Positions 21,866-31,381 of a stretch of 64,000 nt of DNA are shown piece after piece. A program made the position numbers and the translations under genes. The first letter of the stretch is position 1. Each line of letters starts with the position of its first letter. Under the pieces are notes generated by a model. The model saw nothing but the letters and a program-made list of their open reading frames with translations, had not been told where the DNA came from and ran no database searches. Source of the stretch: Oscillospiraceae bacterium (GTDB lineage: Bacteria; Bacillota; Clostridia; Oscillospirales; Ruminococcaceae); contig JAFUOD010000019.1 in NCBI GenBank assembly GCA_017472735.1, forward strand, positions 1-64,000. Reading direction: 5' to 3'.

Positions 21866-23170
21866 ATGTCTAACCATGAATTTAATAAAAACTATAGATT
21901 TGAAACATTACAGCTACACGTGGGACAGGAGAACCCCGACCCCGCAACCGATGCACGCGCAGTTCCGATTTATGCAACCACCTCTTATGTATTCCGCGAC
22001 TGCGATCATGCCGCTGCCCGTTTCGGGTTGCAGGATGCAGGTAATATTTACGGACGCTTGACCAATTCGACCCAGGACGTTTTTGAAAAACGCATTGCCG
22101 CACTCGAGGGCGGTGTTGCAGCTTTAGCTCTCGCTTCGGGTGCTGCAGCAATTACATATACCCTTCAGGCTTTGGGGCAAAACGGCGGACACATTGTTGC
22201 ACAAAAAACAATTTACGGCGGCAGTTATAACCTGCTGGCACACACTTTGCCCAATTTCGGCATCACCGCAACTTTTGTAAATATCCATGACCTTGCCGAG
22301 GTTGAGAAGGCTATTCAAAAAAACACAAGAGCTATCTACATCGAAACTCTCGGCAACCCTAACAGCGACATTCCTGATATTGATGCATTGGCAGAGCTTG
22401 CTCACAAGCATGGCTTGCCGCTGGTTGTAGATAACACCTTTGGCACACCTTTCCTTATTCGACCGATAGAGCACGGAGCAGACATCGTTATTCATTCAGC
22501 TACAAAGTTTATCGGAGGACACGGAACCACTCTTGGCGGAATAATTGTTGATTCGGGAAAATTTGACTGGGCAGCGTCGGGCAACTATCCTGCAATTTCA
22601 GCTCCTAACCCCTCATATCACGGGGTTGCTTTTACCGAAGCGGCCGGAGCTAGTGCATTTGTCACCTATATCCGTGCGGTTTTGCTTCGTGACACCGGAG
22701 CTTGCATTTCTCCTTTTGCGGCATTTTTGCTTTTGCAGGGAACAGAAACCTTGTCTTTGCGCCTTGAACGTCATGCACAGAATACGAAAAAAGTTGTTGA
22801 GTATCTTGCAAATCATCCGCTTGTAGAAAAGGTAAATCATCCGTCATTGCCGGAGCATCCTCAGCATGATCTATATGAGAAATATTTTCCCGACGGAGGA
22901 GCGTCCATATTCACTTTTGAGATTAAAGGCGGAGTCAGAGAAGCCCACAGATTTATCGACAATTTGAACATCTTCTCTCTTCTTGCAAATGTTGCAGATG
23001 TTAAGAGCTTGGTGATACATCCCGCTACTACTACGCACAGTCAGCTTTCGGAAAGTGAGCTTGAAGAACAGGGAATTAAGCCAAACACCATCCGACTTTC
23101 CATTGGCACAGAACACGTTGACGACATTATTGCCGACCTTGAAAATGGGTTTTCGGCTGTTAAAAACTGA
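21866..23170 (+). CDS. metY: O-acetylhomoserine aminocarboxypropyltransferase (homocysteine synthase)
   Basis: A PLP enzyme that makes homocysteine from O-acetylhomoserine and sulfide. 434 residues with the family start FETLQLHVGQENPDP, then RAVPIYATTSYVFRD, YGRLTNSTQDVFEKRIAALE, VDNTFGTPFLIRP, the PLP lysine in HSATKFIGGHGTTLGG and a C-terminal SIGTEHVDDIIADLE. The long insert between the PLP lysine and the C-terminal domain is typical of MetY rather than MetB/MetC. AAAGGA precedes the ATG. First enzyme of a five-gene operon behind a complex leader. Confidence 0.95.
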   Translation: MSNHEFNKNYRFETLQLHVGQENPDPATDARAVPIYATTSYVFRDCDHAAARFGLQDAGNIYGRLTNSTQDVFEKRIAALEGGVAALALASGAAAITYTLQALGQNGGHIVAQKTIYGGSYNLLAHTLPNFGITATFVNIHDLAEVEKAIQKNTRAIYIETLGNPNSDIPDIDALAELAHKHGLPLVVDNTFGTPFLIRPIEHGADIVIHSATKFIGGHGTTLGGIIVDSGKFDWAASGNYPAISAPNPSYHGVAFTEAAGASAFVTYIRAVLLRDTGACISPFAAFLLLQGTETLSLRLERHAQNTKKVVEYLANHPLVEKVNHPSLPEHPQHDLYEKYFPDGGASIFTFEIKGGVREAHRFIDNLNIFSLLANVADVKSLVIHPATTTHSQLSESELEEQGIKPNTIRLSIGTEHVDDIIADLENGFSAVKN

Positions 23171-23185
23171 AAGGAGATTTTTAAA

Positions 23186-24118
23186 ATGACTAACATATAT
23201 ACCTCTGCCGAACAGCTTATCGGCAAAACCCCTCTTTTAGAACTTACAAACCTTGAGCGTGAGCTTGGTTTAGAGGCTAAGCTTATTGCAAAGCTTGAAT
23301 ATTTCAACCCTACAGGCTCAGTTAAGGACAGAGCAGCACTTTCGATGATTAATGAGGCTGAAAAAAGCGGCAAGCTTAAAAAAGGCTCTGTAATAATCGA
23401 GCCGACAAGCGGAAACACAGGAATCGGTCTTGCTTCTGTTGCGGCTGCAAGAGGATACCGCATAATCATTGTAATGCCCGAAAGCATGTCGGTCGAGCGA
23501 AGAAAGCTTATTGCGGCATATGGCGCCGAGCTTGTGTTGACAGACGGCAAGCTGGGCATGAAAGGTGCAATTGCCAAGGCTGAGGAATTAGCGCATGAAA
23601 TCCCCGACAGCTTTATTCCCGGACAGTTTGAAAACCCTGCAAACGCACTTGCACACAAGCTTACAACAGGCCCCGAGATTTATGAAGACCTTGACGGAAG
23701 GATCGATATTTTTGTTGCAGGCGTTGGCACAGGCGGCACAATAACAGGCGTGGGCGAATATTTGAAATCGAAAGATCCTAACATTAAAATCGTAGCAGTC
23801 GAACCTAAGGACAGCCCGGTTTTATCAGGCGGCAAGGCAGGCCCGCACGGCTTGCAGGGCATTGGCGCAGGCTTTGTGCCCGAGGTACTTAACACCGAGG
23901 TTTATGACGAGATCATTACCGTTTCAACCGATGAGGCTTATGAAACATCACGGCTTATCGGCAAAAAAGAGGGTGTCTTGGTCGGCATATCCTCGGGCGC
24001 GGCGGCATTTGCAGCAGCTAAACTTGCAAAGCTTCCCGAAAACAAAGGCAAAACAATAGTTGCCCTTTTGCCCGATACAGGCGACAGATATCTTTCGACA
24101 CCGTTATTTACAGAATAA
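23186..24118 (+). CDS. cysK: Cysteine synthase (O-acetylserine sulfhydrylase)
   Basis: A PLP enzyme forming cysteine from O-acetylserine and sulfide. 310 residues. PLP lysine in [13 protein letters not shown], phosphate-binding [12 protein letters not shown], and the glycine loop [19 protein letters not shown] are all present, as is the C-terminal [11 protein letters not shown]. 15 bases after metY with AAAGGAG as SD, so cotranscribed. Both enzymes use sulfide, linking the two sulfur-fixing steps in one unit. Confidence 0.95.
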   Translation: MTNIYTSAEQLIGKTPLLELTNLERELGLEAKLIAKLEYFNPTGSVKDRAALSMINEAEKSGKLKKGSVIIEPTSGNTGIGLASVAAARGYRIIIVMPESMSVERRKLIAAYGAELVLTDGKLGMKGAIAKAEELAHEIPDSFIPGQFENPANALAHKLTTGPEIYEDLDGRIDIFVAGVGTGGTITGVGEYLKSKDPNIKIVAVEPKDSPVLSGGKAGPHGLQGIGAGFVPEVLNTEVYDEIITVSTDEAYETSRLIGKKEGVLVGISSGAAAFAAAKLAKLPENKGKTIVALLPDTGDRYLSTPLFTE

Positions 24119-24143
24119 ATAAAAACATATAGGAACGATAATT

Positions 24144-25019
24144 ATGAAATTGACAAAGCTTTTTAACAGCGATAAGCTTTCGCTTTCGTTCGAGGTTTTC
24201 CCTCCGAAAACCGACTCGGCATTTGAAAGCGTTAAAATTGCAACCGAGGAGATTGCTCGTCTTAAGCCCTCGTTTATGAGCGTGACCTACGGCGCAGGCG
24301 GCGGCACAAGCCAATATACCTTAGACATTGCAAAAAATATTAAGGATAGCTATAACGTGCCCACTTTGGCGCACCTGACTTGTGTATCCTCGACCAAGGA
24401 GACTGTAAAGGCGAAGATTGCCGCAATGAAAGAAGCAGGCATTGAAAACGTTATGGCTTTGCGAGGGGATTTGACCCCCGAGCTTGAAAAGACCGATCGC
24501 AGCACATGGGCTTATCGTTATGCGGTTGACCTTATTCATGATATTAAGGCAAGCGGTGCCGATTTTTGCATCGGTGGTGCGTGCTACCCCGAGATACACC
24601 CCGAGAGCTGCAATCAGGCAGAGGATATAAAACACCTTAAGGAAAAGGTTGACGCAGGCTGTGACTTTTTGACCACGCAGATGTTTTTTGACAACAACCT
24701 TCTTTACAACTTCCTTTACAAAATCCGCGAGGCAGGTATAACCGTGCCCGTAATGCCCGGCGTAATGCCGATTACAAATGCCAATCAGGTCGAGCGTGCA
24801 ATAAAGCTTTCGGGCTCGTTCATGCCGCAGAGGTTTAAGAGCCTTGTTGATAAATTCGGTCACAGCCCCGAAGCCATGAAACAGGCGGGCATTGCATATG
24901 CGACCGACCAGATAATTGATTTGTTTGCAAACGGAATAAGCAACGTTCACGTTTATTCGATGAACAAGCCCGACGTTGCCGAAAAGATTTTGAACAACCT
25001 TTCAAACATTTTGGGTTAA
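24144..25019 (+). CDS. metF: Methylenetetrahydrofolate reductase
   Basis: Reduces 5,10-methylene- to 5-methyl-tetrahydrofolate, the methyl donor for MetH downstream. A flavin-binding TIM barrel of 291 residues with SFEVFPPKTDSAFESV, SVTYGAGGGTSQ, HLTCVSSTKE, NVMALRGDLTPE, GGACYPEIHPES and TTQMFFDN, the last two containing folate-contact residues. No C-terminal regulatory domain. 25 bases after cysK and 2 bases before the reactivation-domain gene. Confidence 0.95.
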   Translation: MKLTKLFNSDKLSLSFEVFPPKTDSAFESVKIATEEIARLKPSFMSVTYGAGGGTSQYTLDIAKNIKDSYNVPTLAHLTCVSSTKETVKAKIAAMKEAGIENVMALRGDLTPELEKTDRSTWAYRYAVDLIHDIKASGADFCIGGACYPEIHPESCNQAEDIKHLKEKVDAGCDFLTTQMFFDNNLLYNFLYKIREAGITVPVMPGVMPITNANQVERAIKLSGSFMPQRFKSLVDKFGHSPEAMKQAGIAYATDQIIDLFANGISNVHVYSMNKPDVAEKILNNLSNILG

Positions 25020-25021
25020 TT

Positions 25022-25699
25022 ATGAGCATGATTTACATAAAAAGCTTACTTCCTCCGCCCGTAAACAAAAAAGAAATTTTGCGTTATGCAGGGGCAAAGG
25101 AAGCTTTGCCCGAGCTTGAAGCGCTTTTGGAAGAATGTTTAACACTTGCAGAAGATAAGCTGATATATAAAGTGTGTTACACCGAGGTTTGTGTTAAGCG
25201 CAACGGTGATATCTTAACTCTTGACGGAATTGAAACATCATCTAAAGATTTGCAGAAAAATCTTGCAGGATGCGAGCGTGCTGTGATTTTTGCGGCAACG
25301 GTGGGTTTACCGCTCGACAGGCTTATAGCGCGCTTTGGCACGGTTGCACCGTCAAAGGCACTGATGCTTCAGGCAATAGGCGCCGAAAGGATAGAATCGC
25401 TTTGCGATGCCTTTAACGATGAAATATCTAAAAAGGCTAAGGCAGAAGGCGAGGCTACACGTCCTCGCTTCAGCCCGGGTTACGGCGACCTGCCCCTTGA
25501 GCTGCAAAAGGATGTTTTTGCGCTTTTGGACTGCCAAAGAAAAATAGGCTTAACGCTTAATAAAAGCTTGCTTATGTCGCCCTCAAAATCGGTTACGGCA
25601 GTAATCGGCATAGGCAAGGGCAACTGCAACCGAAAAACAGGGTGCGAAGCCTGCAACAAAACAGACTGTTTATTTAGAGGAAAAAATGAAAATTACTGA
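25022..25699 (+). CDS. MetH reactivation-domain protein (stand-alone)
   Basis: 225 residues resembling the C-terminal S-adenosylmethionine-binding activation domain of cobalamin-dependent methionine synthase. It has an N-terminal helical part with EILRYAGAKEALPE, then AVIFAATVGLPLDRLIARF, the EATRPRFSPGYGDLPLELQ motif (the Arg-x-x-x-Gly-Tyr SAM loop) and LTAVIGIG-like strands, ending in a Cys cluster (CNRKTGCEACNKTDC) not found in the E. coli domain. It should support reductive methylation of inactive cob(II)alamin MetH. Its last 14 bases overlap the metH start, so the two products are likely made in step. Confidence 0.88.
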   Translation: MSMIYIKSLLPPPVNKKEILRYAGAKEALPELEALLEECLTLAEDKLIYKVCYTEVCVKRNGDILTLDGIETSSKDLQKNLAGCERAVIFAATVGLPLDRLIARFGTVAPSKALMLQAIGAERIESLCDAFNDEISKKAKAEGEATRPRFSPGYGDLPLELQKDVFALLDCQRKIGLTLNKSLLMSPSKSVTAVIGIGKGNCNRKTGCEACNKTDCLFRGKNENY

Positions 25700-28088
25700 A
25701 TTTTTAAAAAACAACATACTTTATCTCGACGGCGGCATGGGCACGCTTTTGCAGGCCGAAGGGCTTGAAGCAGGCGAAAAGCCCGAGCGCTGGAACTTAG
25801 CCCATCCCGAGATCATTACAAGAATTCATAAGGAATATTTTGATGCAGGCAGTAACGTTGTAAGCACAAATACATTCGGCGCAAACTGTTTAAAGTTCAG
25901 CGACGACGAGCTTGAAGAGATTATTAAAGCGGCGGTTTTAAACGCAAAAGCTGCAAAAGATACAAGTGTCAGCACCCAAGAAAAGTGGATAGCTTTAGAT
26001 GTTGGCCCCACAGGCAGAATGCTTGCACCATATGGCGACTTTGATTTTGAAGATGCTGTTGCTGCCTTTGCTAAAACCATCAAGCTGGGAGCTAAGCACG
26101 GCGTTGACCTTGTTTTGATTGAAACGATGAACGACAGCTACGAGACAAAGGCGGCGCTTTTGGCAGCAAAGGAAAACTGCGACCTGCCTGTTTTTGTCTC
26201 GAACGCTTATTCAGAAGACGGCAAGCTTTTAACAGGTGCCGACCCTGCGGCAATGGTTGCAATGCTCGAGGGTATGGGTGCCGACGCTATCGGCGTAAAC
26301 TGTTCGCTGGGTCCTAAGGCGTTAACAGGTGTAATTGATGAATATTTAAAGCACGCTTCAATTCCTGTTATTTTAAAGCCAAATGCAGGCTTGCCAAGCG
26401 TTGTCGGCGGAAAAACTGTTTATGATGTTTTGGCAAACGAGTTCGCCCTCGACTGCGCTTTGCTTATTGAAAAGGGTGTGCGAATTGCAGGCGGCTGCTG
26501 CGGCACAACCCCCGATTATATAAAGTCGCTGGTTTGTGCAAGCAAGCAAATTCCGCTTAAACCGATTGAGAAAAAGAACATGACTGTGGTGTCTTCTTAT
26601 ACCCATGCGGTCGCTTTCGGCGAAAATCCGATTCTTATCGGCGAGCGAATTAACCCCACGGGCAAAAAGCGTTTTAAAGAGGCACTAAAAGCAAACGATA
26701 TCGACTATATTTTAAAAGAGGGTATTGCACAGCAGGAAAAAGGCGTGCATGTTTTAGATGTTAATGTCGGCTTGCCAGAAATTGACGAGGTCAGAATGCT
26801 TAAAACCGCTGTGTGCGAGCTTCAGGCGATTATTGACCTGCCCTTGCAGATAGATACCTCAAGCCCGAAAGCAATGGAGACCGCTTTGCGCTGTTATAAC
26901 GGCAAGGCGATGATAAACTCGGTCAACGGCAAAAAAGAGAGTATGGAATCGGTTTTCCCTCTTGCAAAAAAATACGGCGGCGTTATTGTTGCGTTAACTC
27001 TTGATGAAAACGGTATTCCCCGGACTGCCGAGGGCAGACTTGAAATTGCAAAGAAAATTTTGCTTGAAGCTGAAAAATACGGTATTGATAAAAAAGACAT
27101 TATTTTTGACCCGCTTACATTAACCATAAGTGCCGACAGCACCGCCGCTAAAGAGACCCTGCGTGCTGTTTCGCTTATTAAAAACGAGCTTGGATGTCAC
27201 ACCTCGCTCGGCGTTTCAAACGTTTCGTTTGGTTTACCGCAAAGGGATTTGGTTAACGGTACTTTCTTCTCGCTTGCTTTGGGGCAGGGGCTTTCGGCGG
27301 CGATAATGAACCCATATTCGCTTGAAATGATGAAAGCCTACCGCACCTATTGCGCCCTTATGGGAATTGACGACAACTGCACGGATTACATCGCTTTTGC
27401 ACAGGATATGCCGCAGACAATTGCCACATCAACGCAGGCTGTAAGCGTAAGCGCCCCTTCAGAGTTTAAATCCGAGCTTCAAAAAGCTGTTGTTAAGGGC
27501 ATGAAGGATCTGGCGGCAGGGCTGACCGAAGAGCTTGTAAAAACCACGCCTGCGCTTGAAATTGTTCAGCAGGAGATCATTCCTGCGCTTGATATTGTGG
27601 GCAAGGGATTCGAGAATAAGACTGTATATCTTCCTCAGCTTTTAATGAGTGCCGAGGCAGCAAGCGCCGCTTTTGAAAAGATAAAAGCAAGCATGCAGTC
27701 GGATAGTTCTGCAAGCAAATGCCGCTTTGTAATTGCCACCGTTAAGGGCGATATTCACGATATTGGCAAAAACATTGTTAAGCTTTTGCTTGAAAACTAT
27801 GGCTTCGAGGTCACAGACCTTGGCCGCGATGTACCGCCCGAAGCTGTTGTTGAGGCAGTAACAAGGTTTAAAGCGCCTCTTGCAGGCTTAAGTGCGCTTA
27901 TGACAACTACAGTGCCTGCCATGGAGGAAACCATTAAGCAGTTAAGGGCAAGCTGCCCGTGGTGCAAGGTGGTTGTCGGCGGTGCGGTTTTAACCGAGGA
28001 ATACGCGATGTCCATCGGTGCCGATAAATATGCCCGTGATGCAATGGAAACGGTGCGTTATGCCGAAGAAATAAATAATAGTCTGTAA
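25686..28088 (+). CDS. metH: Cobalamin-dependent methionine synthase (lacking the activation domain)
   Basis: Methylates homocysteine to methionine from methyl-tetrahydrofolate through methyl-cobalamin. 800 residues against about 1227 in E. coli. Domains: homocysteine/zinc barrel (1-300, zinc Cys in GVNCSLGP and GGCCGTTPDY), pterin-binding barrel (about 310-570, LIGERINPTGKKRFKEAL, LQIDTSSP), four-helix cap (about 590-660), and B12-binding Rossmann domain (from about 665, with the cobalt-binding His in VKGDIHDIGKNIV near 689). The activation domain is encoded separately just upstream. Ends 8 bases before a terminator. Confidence 0.95.
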   Translation: MKITEFLKNNILYLDGGMGTLLQAEGLEAGEKPERWNLAHPEIITRIHKEYFDAGSNVVSTNTFGANCLKFSDDELEEIIKAAVLNAKAAKDTSVSTQEKWIALDVGPTGRMLAPYGDFDFEDAVAAFAKTIKLGAKHGVDLVLIETMNDSYETKAALLAAKENCDLPVFVSNAYSEDGKLLTGADPAAMVAMLEGMGADAIGVNCSLGPKALTGVIDEYLKHASIPVILKPNAGLPSVVGGKTVYDVLANEFALDCALLIEKGVRIAGGCCGTTPDYIKSLVCASKQIPLKPIEKKNMTVVSSYTHAVAFGENPILIGERINPTGKKRFKEALKANDIDYILKEGIAQQEKGVHVLDVNVGLPEIDEVRMLKTAVCELQAIIDLPLQIDTSSPKAMETALRCYNGKAMINSVNGKKESMESVFPLAKKYGGVIVALTLDENGIPRTAEGRLEIAKKILLEAEKYGIDKKDIIFDPLTLTISADSTAAKETLRAVSLIKNELGCHTSLGVSNVSFGLPQRDLVNGTFFSLALGQGLSAAIMNPYSLEMMKAYRTYCALMGIDDNCTDYIAFAQDMPQTIATSTQAVSVSAPSEFKSELQKAVVKGMKDLAAGLTEELVKTTPALEIVQQEIIPALDIVGKGFENKTVYLPQLLMSAEAASAAFEKIKASMQSDSSASKCRFVIATVKGDIHDIGKNIVKLLLENYGFEVTDLGRDVPPEAVVEAVTRFKAPLAGLSALMTTTVPAMEETIKQLRASCPWCKVVVGGAVLTEEYAMSIGADKYARDAMETVRYAEEINNSL

Positions 28089-28095
28089 AATTAAA

Positions 28096-28128
28096 AACCC
28101 GACTGATTTCAGTCGGGTTTTAGCTTTT
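28096..28128 (+). terminator. Terminator of the metY-metH operon
   Basis: A 10-bp hairpin AACCCGACTG/CAGTCGGGTT followed by TTAGCTTTTGTTT. It lies in the convergent gap and can also act for the GPH symporter gene. Confidence 0.88.
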
Positions 28129-28142
28129 GTTTAGATCAAGAA

Positions 28143-29621
28143 TTATTCGGCAATTTCGGGAACAACGTCAGCAGAGGAAGCTGATTCATGACGAGCTTCA
28201 AGATCTTCGTTCATCTTGCTAAGAGTCTTCTTATCAAGGTTGTAGATAAGACCGAGACCAACGAACTGCATAATAGCAGCAACGAGGAAGAGGATAGCAA
28301 CCAAGGTACGGATCTGAATAGCGAAGTCCCAGGAAAGCAAGGTAACATCAATGTACTCGGCACCGGTTTCGGGGTCAACAGCGTTGTTAACATAGCCCAT
28401 ACCCTGCATAATGAGAAGAGCAACAGCAGGTCCTACGCCCTGTGCTAACTTTCTAAAGAAGGAATGGAGAGAATATACAACGCCTTCTTCACGCTTGCCG
28501 GTCTTCCATTCGTTATAGTCGATAGCGTCGCCCATCATAGCCCAAGAAACAGTGGAGTAGATGCCAAGACCCAAGCTGTAAACAAGCTGGCAAAGAATGT
28601 AGATGACAAGGTCGAGACCTGTGTTGTTAGGAGTAATGATGAACAAGCCGAGAGCGCCAATGATGGAGCAGACAGCACCAATGATCGAAAGCTCTTTCTT
28701 GCCGTATTTGGTAACCATCTTTCGGGCCAAAGGCGTGAAGAGGATGATGGGAATCATCGAGAAGAATTGAACGATACCCGAGATATCGGTGTTCTTGAAG
28801 TAGATCTGGAAAGTTACAGAAACAGCGGTTGCAGCGCCCTGCATGCCGATAAACATACCCATTGCGGCGATTGTAGCACCAACTGCGGGACGGTTGTGGA
28901 TAAAGTTGTTAAGAGCTTCAAGCACGTTGAACTTGGGTTGGTCTTCGTTAAGGGTGATATCAGTGTCAACGCGAACCTCGGTGTTCTTGATCATGAACTG
29001 GAAGCAGATGAATCCGAGTACACCCATAACAAGGGCAGCTATGAATACCATGTTACCGTTAAGCGATTCATCGTCGTTATAGATCAAGAAGGGGAGAATA
29101 ACCATGGGGAGCATATTGCCGAGCATGGAGCCGATAGATCTCCACGCGGAGAGAGAAGCACGGTCCGCTGGGTCGTTAGAGATCAAAGAAAGAAGCGAGC
29201 CGTAAGGAACGTTTGCAATGGTGTAGAAAGCGTCCCAAATTACATAGCCTGCAATAAAGATGATCACCTTAGCCCAAACCGGTGCGCCGGGGAAAGGAAG
29301 GAAGCAACAAGCGCCGCCGACAATAAGGCCGATCGAACCGAACCATATGTAAGCTAAGAACTTGTTTCTTTTATACTTGCGTTTGTCAGCATCGATCATA
29401 GAGCCGATCAACGGGTCGTTAATGGCATCCCATACCTGAACAATAATTAAAAGAAGCGAATACCATGCGCTCATACCCATAACCTGGGTCCAGAAAAGTG
29501 CCATGGTGCCCTTAAGTGCAAAGCTCATGTTGCAGCCCAAATCTCCGGCAGCATAAGCAACGCTGTCAAGAATGCCAAACTTGCGCTTGCCGTTTGCGTC
29601 AAGTTGAACCTTTTTTGCCAT
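28143..29621 (-). CDS. GPH-family (MelB-like) sugar:cation symporter
   Basis: 492 residues, about 12 membrane helices. The N-terminus DSVAYAAGDLGCNMSFALKG and the cytosolic loop with WDAINDPLIGSMIDADKRK are signatures of the glycoside-pentoside-hexuronide family, and the central NVPYGSLLSLISNDPADRA is the conserved mid-loop. It imports glycosides with H+ or Na+; the sugar is not inferable. AAGGAGG is ten bases ahead of the ATG. It is divergent from a TetR-family gene that may control it. A long antisense reading frame inside it is a shadow. Confidence 0.92.
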   Translation of the reverse strand: MAKKVQLDANGKRKFGILDSVAYAAGDLGCNMSFALKGTMALFWTQVMGMSAWYSLLLIIVQVWDAINDPLIGSMIDADKRKYKRNKFLAYIWFGSIGLIVGGACCFLPFPGAPVWAKVIIFIAGYVIWDAFYTIANVPYGSLLSLISNDPADRASLSAWRSIGSMLGNMLPMVILPFLIYNDDESLNGNMVFIAALVMGVLGFICFQFMIKNTEVRVDTDITLNEDQPKFNVLEALNNFIHNRPAVGATIAAMGMFIGMQGAATAVSVTFQIYFKNTDISGIVQFFSMIPIILFTPLARKMVTKYGKKELSIIGAVCSIIGALGLFIITPNNTGLDLVIYILCQLVYSLGLGIYSTVSWAMMGDAIDYNEWKTGKREEGVVYSLHSFFRKLAQGVGPAVALLIMQGMGYVNNAVDPETGAEYIDVTLLSWDFAIQIRTLVAILFLVAAIMQFVGLGLIYNLDKKTLSKMNEDLEARHESASSADVVPEIAE

Positions 29622-29672
29622 AACTAATTACCTCCTTAAAAACGGAGCCACGCTATGCTCCATGTTATTTAT

Positions 29673-29701
29673 ATTATAGCCGAAAACAGAGATAATAAAC
29701 C
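29673..29701 (-). promoter_or_regulatory. Probable promoter of the GPH symporter
   Basis: A good -10 TATAAT with a weak GGTTTA at -35 (17-bp spacer). The leader contains a GGAGC/GCTCC hairpin before the SD. Confidence 0.45.
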
Positions 29702-29775
29702 AGTTCCAAAACGACATTTTTGTGACACCTGTTACCGAAGATATCGCTTTGTTTTAAGCAATTTAAACAAAACAA

Positions 29776-29804
29776 TTGAAAAATGTCAAAACATATGCTA
29801 TAAT
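29776..29804 (+). promoter_or_regulatory. Sigma-A promoter of the TetR-family gene
   Basis: -35 TTGAAA (29776-29781), 17-bp spacer, -10 TATAAT (29799-29804). Confidence 0.75.
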
Positions 29805-29842
29805 TTACACAATAGATTTCAACAAAAGTAAAGAGGGATTTT

Positions 29843-30412
29843 ATGTATAAACGTTGTGTTGCCGAACAGTCATCCAAGCGTCAGCGAGAGCTTGAATCGG
29901 GCTTGCTTAAAGCAATGAGCACGCACAGATATGAAGATATAGCCATTAGCCAATTATGCGATGACATGAATGTGCCCAGAAAATCGTTTTACCGTTATTT
30001 CAGCAGCAAGGAGGGTGCTTTGTTCGCCTTAATAGACCACACCTGCATGGACTTTTTGGCAAGCTTTATGGGCGGTACCTCAAATGCAACAAGTGAAACA
30101 ATGGTAGCGTTTTTCAAATTCTGGATGGAAAAAAGAACGCTTTTGGATGCGCTTATGCGTTCGGGGTTAAGCGGCGTGTTGGTGCAGCGCTCAATAGCCC
30201 TTGCCTCAACGGATAACACCGTTGCAAAATCTTTCTTCCCGTCTATCCCTGATAATCTCAGAAATCACGGATTGGTGTTTATGGTTTCGGGTCTTATGTC
30301 GCTGGTCATCGAATGGCATCACTCGGGATTTAAAGACGACCCGAGGGAAATGGCTGATATTGCGGCAACATTGCTTACAAAACCGCTTTACCGTTCGGGC
30401 CTTGAAAAGTGA
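29843..30412 (+). CDS. TetR/AcrR-family transcriptional regulator
   Basis: 189 residues. The helix-turn-helix spans about residues 20-60 (YEDIAISQLCDDMNVPRKSF, then YRYFSSKEGALFALID). The C-terminal ligand domain is helical and unassigned (FFKFWMEKRTLLDALMRSGL). It is divergent from the GPH symporter, which is the obvious candidate target; the inducer would then be the transported sugar or a derivative. SD AGAGGG. A terminator follows at once. Confidence 0.9.
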   Translation: MYKRCVAEQSSKRQRELESGLLKAMSTHRYEDIAISQLCDDMNVPRKSFYRYFSSKEGALFALIDHTCMDFLASFMGGTSNATSETMVAFFKFWMEKRTLLDALMRSGLSGVLVQRSIALASTDNTVAKSFFPSIPDNLRNHGLVFMVSGLMSLVIEWHHSGFKDDPREMADIAATLLTKPLYRSGLEK

Positions 30413-30420
30413 AAAAACAA

Positions 30421-30452
30421 AAAGCCTTCTGAAATAAAGAAGGCTTTTTTGT
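30421..30452 (+). terminator. Bidirectional terminator between TetR and degV
   Basis: Arms AAAGCCTTCT/AGAAGGCTTT followed by TTTTGTTTG on the plus strand; an A-run precedes it, so it also works on the minus strand. Confidence 0.9.
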
Positions 30453-30465
30453 TTGTAGTTGTAAT

Positions 30466-31317
30466 TTATGCCAAGCAGGGCTTTTGAGCACCCTCGTAGC
30501 CAATTAAAAGACCGCCCGATTCGGCGTAAAAGCTGCAAAGCGCACCCGTCTTTTCAATAATAACCGATGCCTTGGGAAATTTCTCCTTAATCATTTCAGC
30601 CAAGGTTTTTGCGGCGTCAGCGTTCTGGCAATGGTGAATTCTCACTCTGCCGCCGATGTAGCCGTTTGAAAGCATGTTTTTAAAAACAGTTGCGATTGCA
30701 TTCTTGGCACCTCTTACCTTGTCGGTCAATTCAAGGGTGCCCTGCAAGCTTGCCTTGCCTATTGCGCGAATACCCAAAAGCCCTGCAAACTTTGCAACTG
30801 CCATGCTGCATCTGCCGTTGTTGGCAAGGTTTCTTAACGATTCGAGCGAGAAGATAAGGTGAGTTTTTGTTTTATACTCGCTTATTTTTGTCTTTATCTC
30901 CTCAAAATCAATGCCCGAGGTTATAAGGTCGCGAAGCTTTTCAATAATAAGCGCAATTTCGGGTCCTGCCGAGAGAGTATCTATAACACAGCCCTTTTTT
31001 TCGGGGTTTTTGCTTAAGTGGTCGTTAACTGCCATGTTTGCCGAGTTGCAGCTGCCCGAAAGCCCGCTGGTGATGGTAACGCAGAATACACCCTCATAGT
31101 CCTCAAACGAGTCTTCCCAGTCTTGGGTGTTTGGGCAAGAGGAGCGTGAAACGCCGCTGTATTTTTTAAGGTCTGTGACCATGCTGTCAACGTCAAGGTT
31201 AGCGGTGTCGATATATTCCTTTTCGTCGGTAATTATTTTAAGCGGCACGCTCGAAAAAGCGGTGTCGTTTAAGCTGAATAAGTCTGAAGATGAGTCGGAG
31301 ATGATTTTATAGCGCAT
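30466..31317 (-). CDS. DegV-family fatty-acid-binding protein
   Basis: 283 residues with the family start MRYKIISDSSSDL, the conserved TSGLSGSCNSANMA motif that contacts the fatty-acid carboxylate, and the C-terminal domain ending in GALCSFYAESGGLLIGYEG. DegV proteins bind long-chain fatty acids and act as FakB subunits, presenting them to a FakA kinase. No fakA is in this window. It is divergent from a DUF1836 regulator. A palindrome at 31355-31375 covers the region just after its promoter. Confidence 0.9.
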   Translation of the reverse strand: MRYKIISDSSSDLFSLNDTAFSSVPLKIITDEKEYIDTANLDVDSMVTDLKKYSGVSRSSCPNTQDWEDSFEDYEGVFCVTITSGLSGSCNSANMAVNDHLSKNPEKKGCVIDTLSAGPEIALIIEKLRDLITSGIDFEEIKTKISEYKTKTHLIFSLESLRNLANNGRCSMAVAKFAGLLGIRAIGKASLQGTLELTDKVRGAKNAIATVFKNMLSNGYIGGRVRIHHCQNADAAKTLAEMIKEKFPKASVIIEKTGALCSFYAESGGLLIGYEGAQKPCLA

Positions 31318-31354
31318 TTTTTAGCCTCACTTTGTTGGTGCTGGATATTCTATC

Positions 31355-31375
31355 ATCGGTTTTTAAAAAACCGAT
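31355..31375. promoter_or_regulatory. 21-bp perfect palindrome, candidate operator
   Basis: Ten-base arms ATCGGTTTTT and AAAAACCGAT around one central base. It sits immediately downstream of the degV -10 box, at or just after the start of transcription, in the degV/DUF1836 divergent gap. No U-run geometry suits a terminator for either gene start. Confidence 0.65.
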
Positions 31376-31381
31376 AAATTA

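Noticed and set aside
28464..29357. A 297-codon plus-strand ORF inside the GPH symporter gene
   Set aside because: It is antisense to a clear membrane transporter with intact motifs. Its His/Asn/Asp/Val-rich make-up reflects the complement of the transporter codons.
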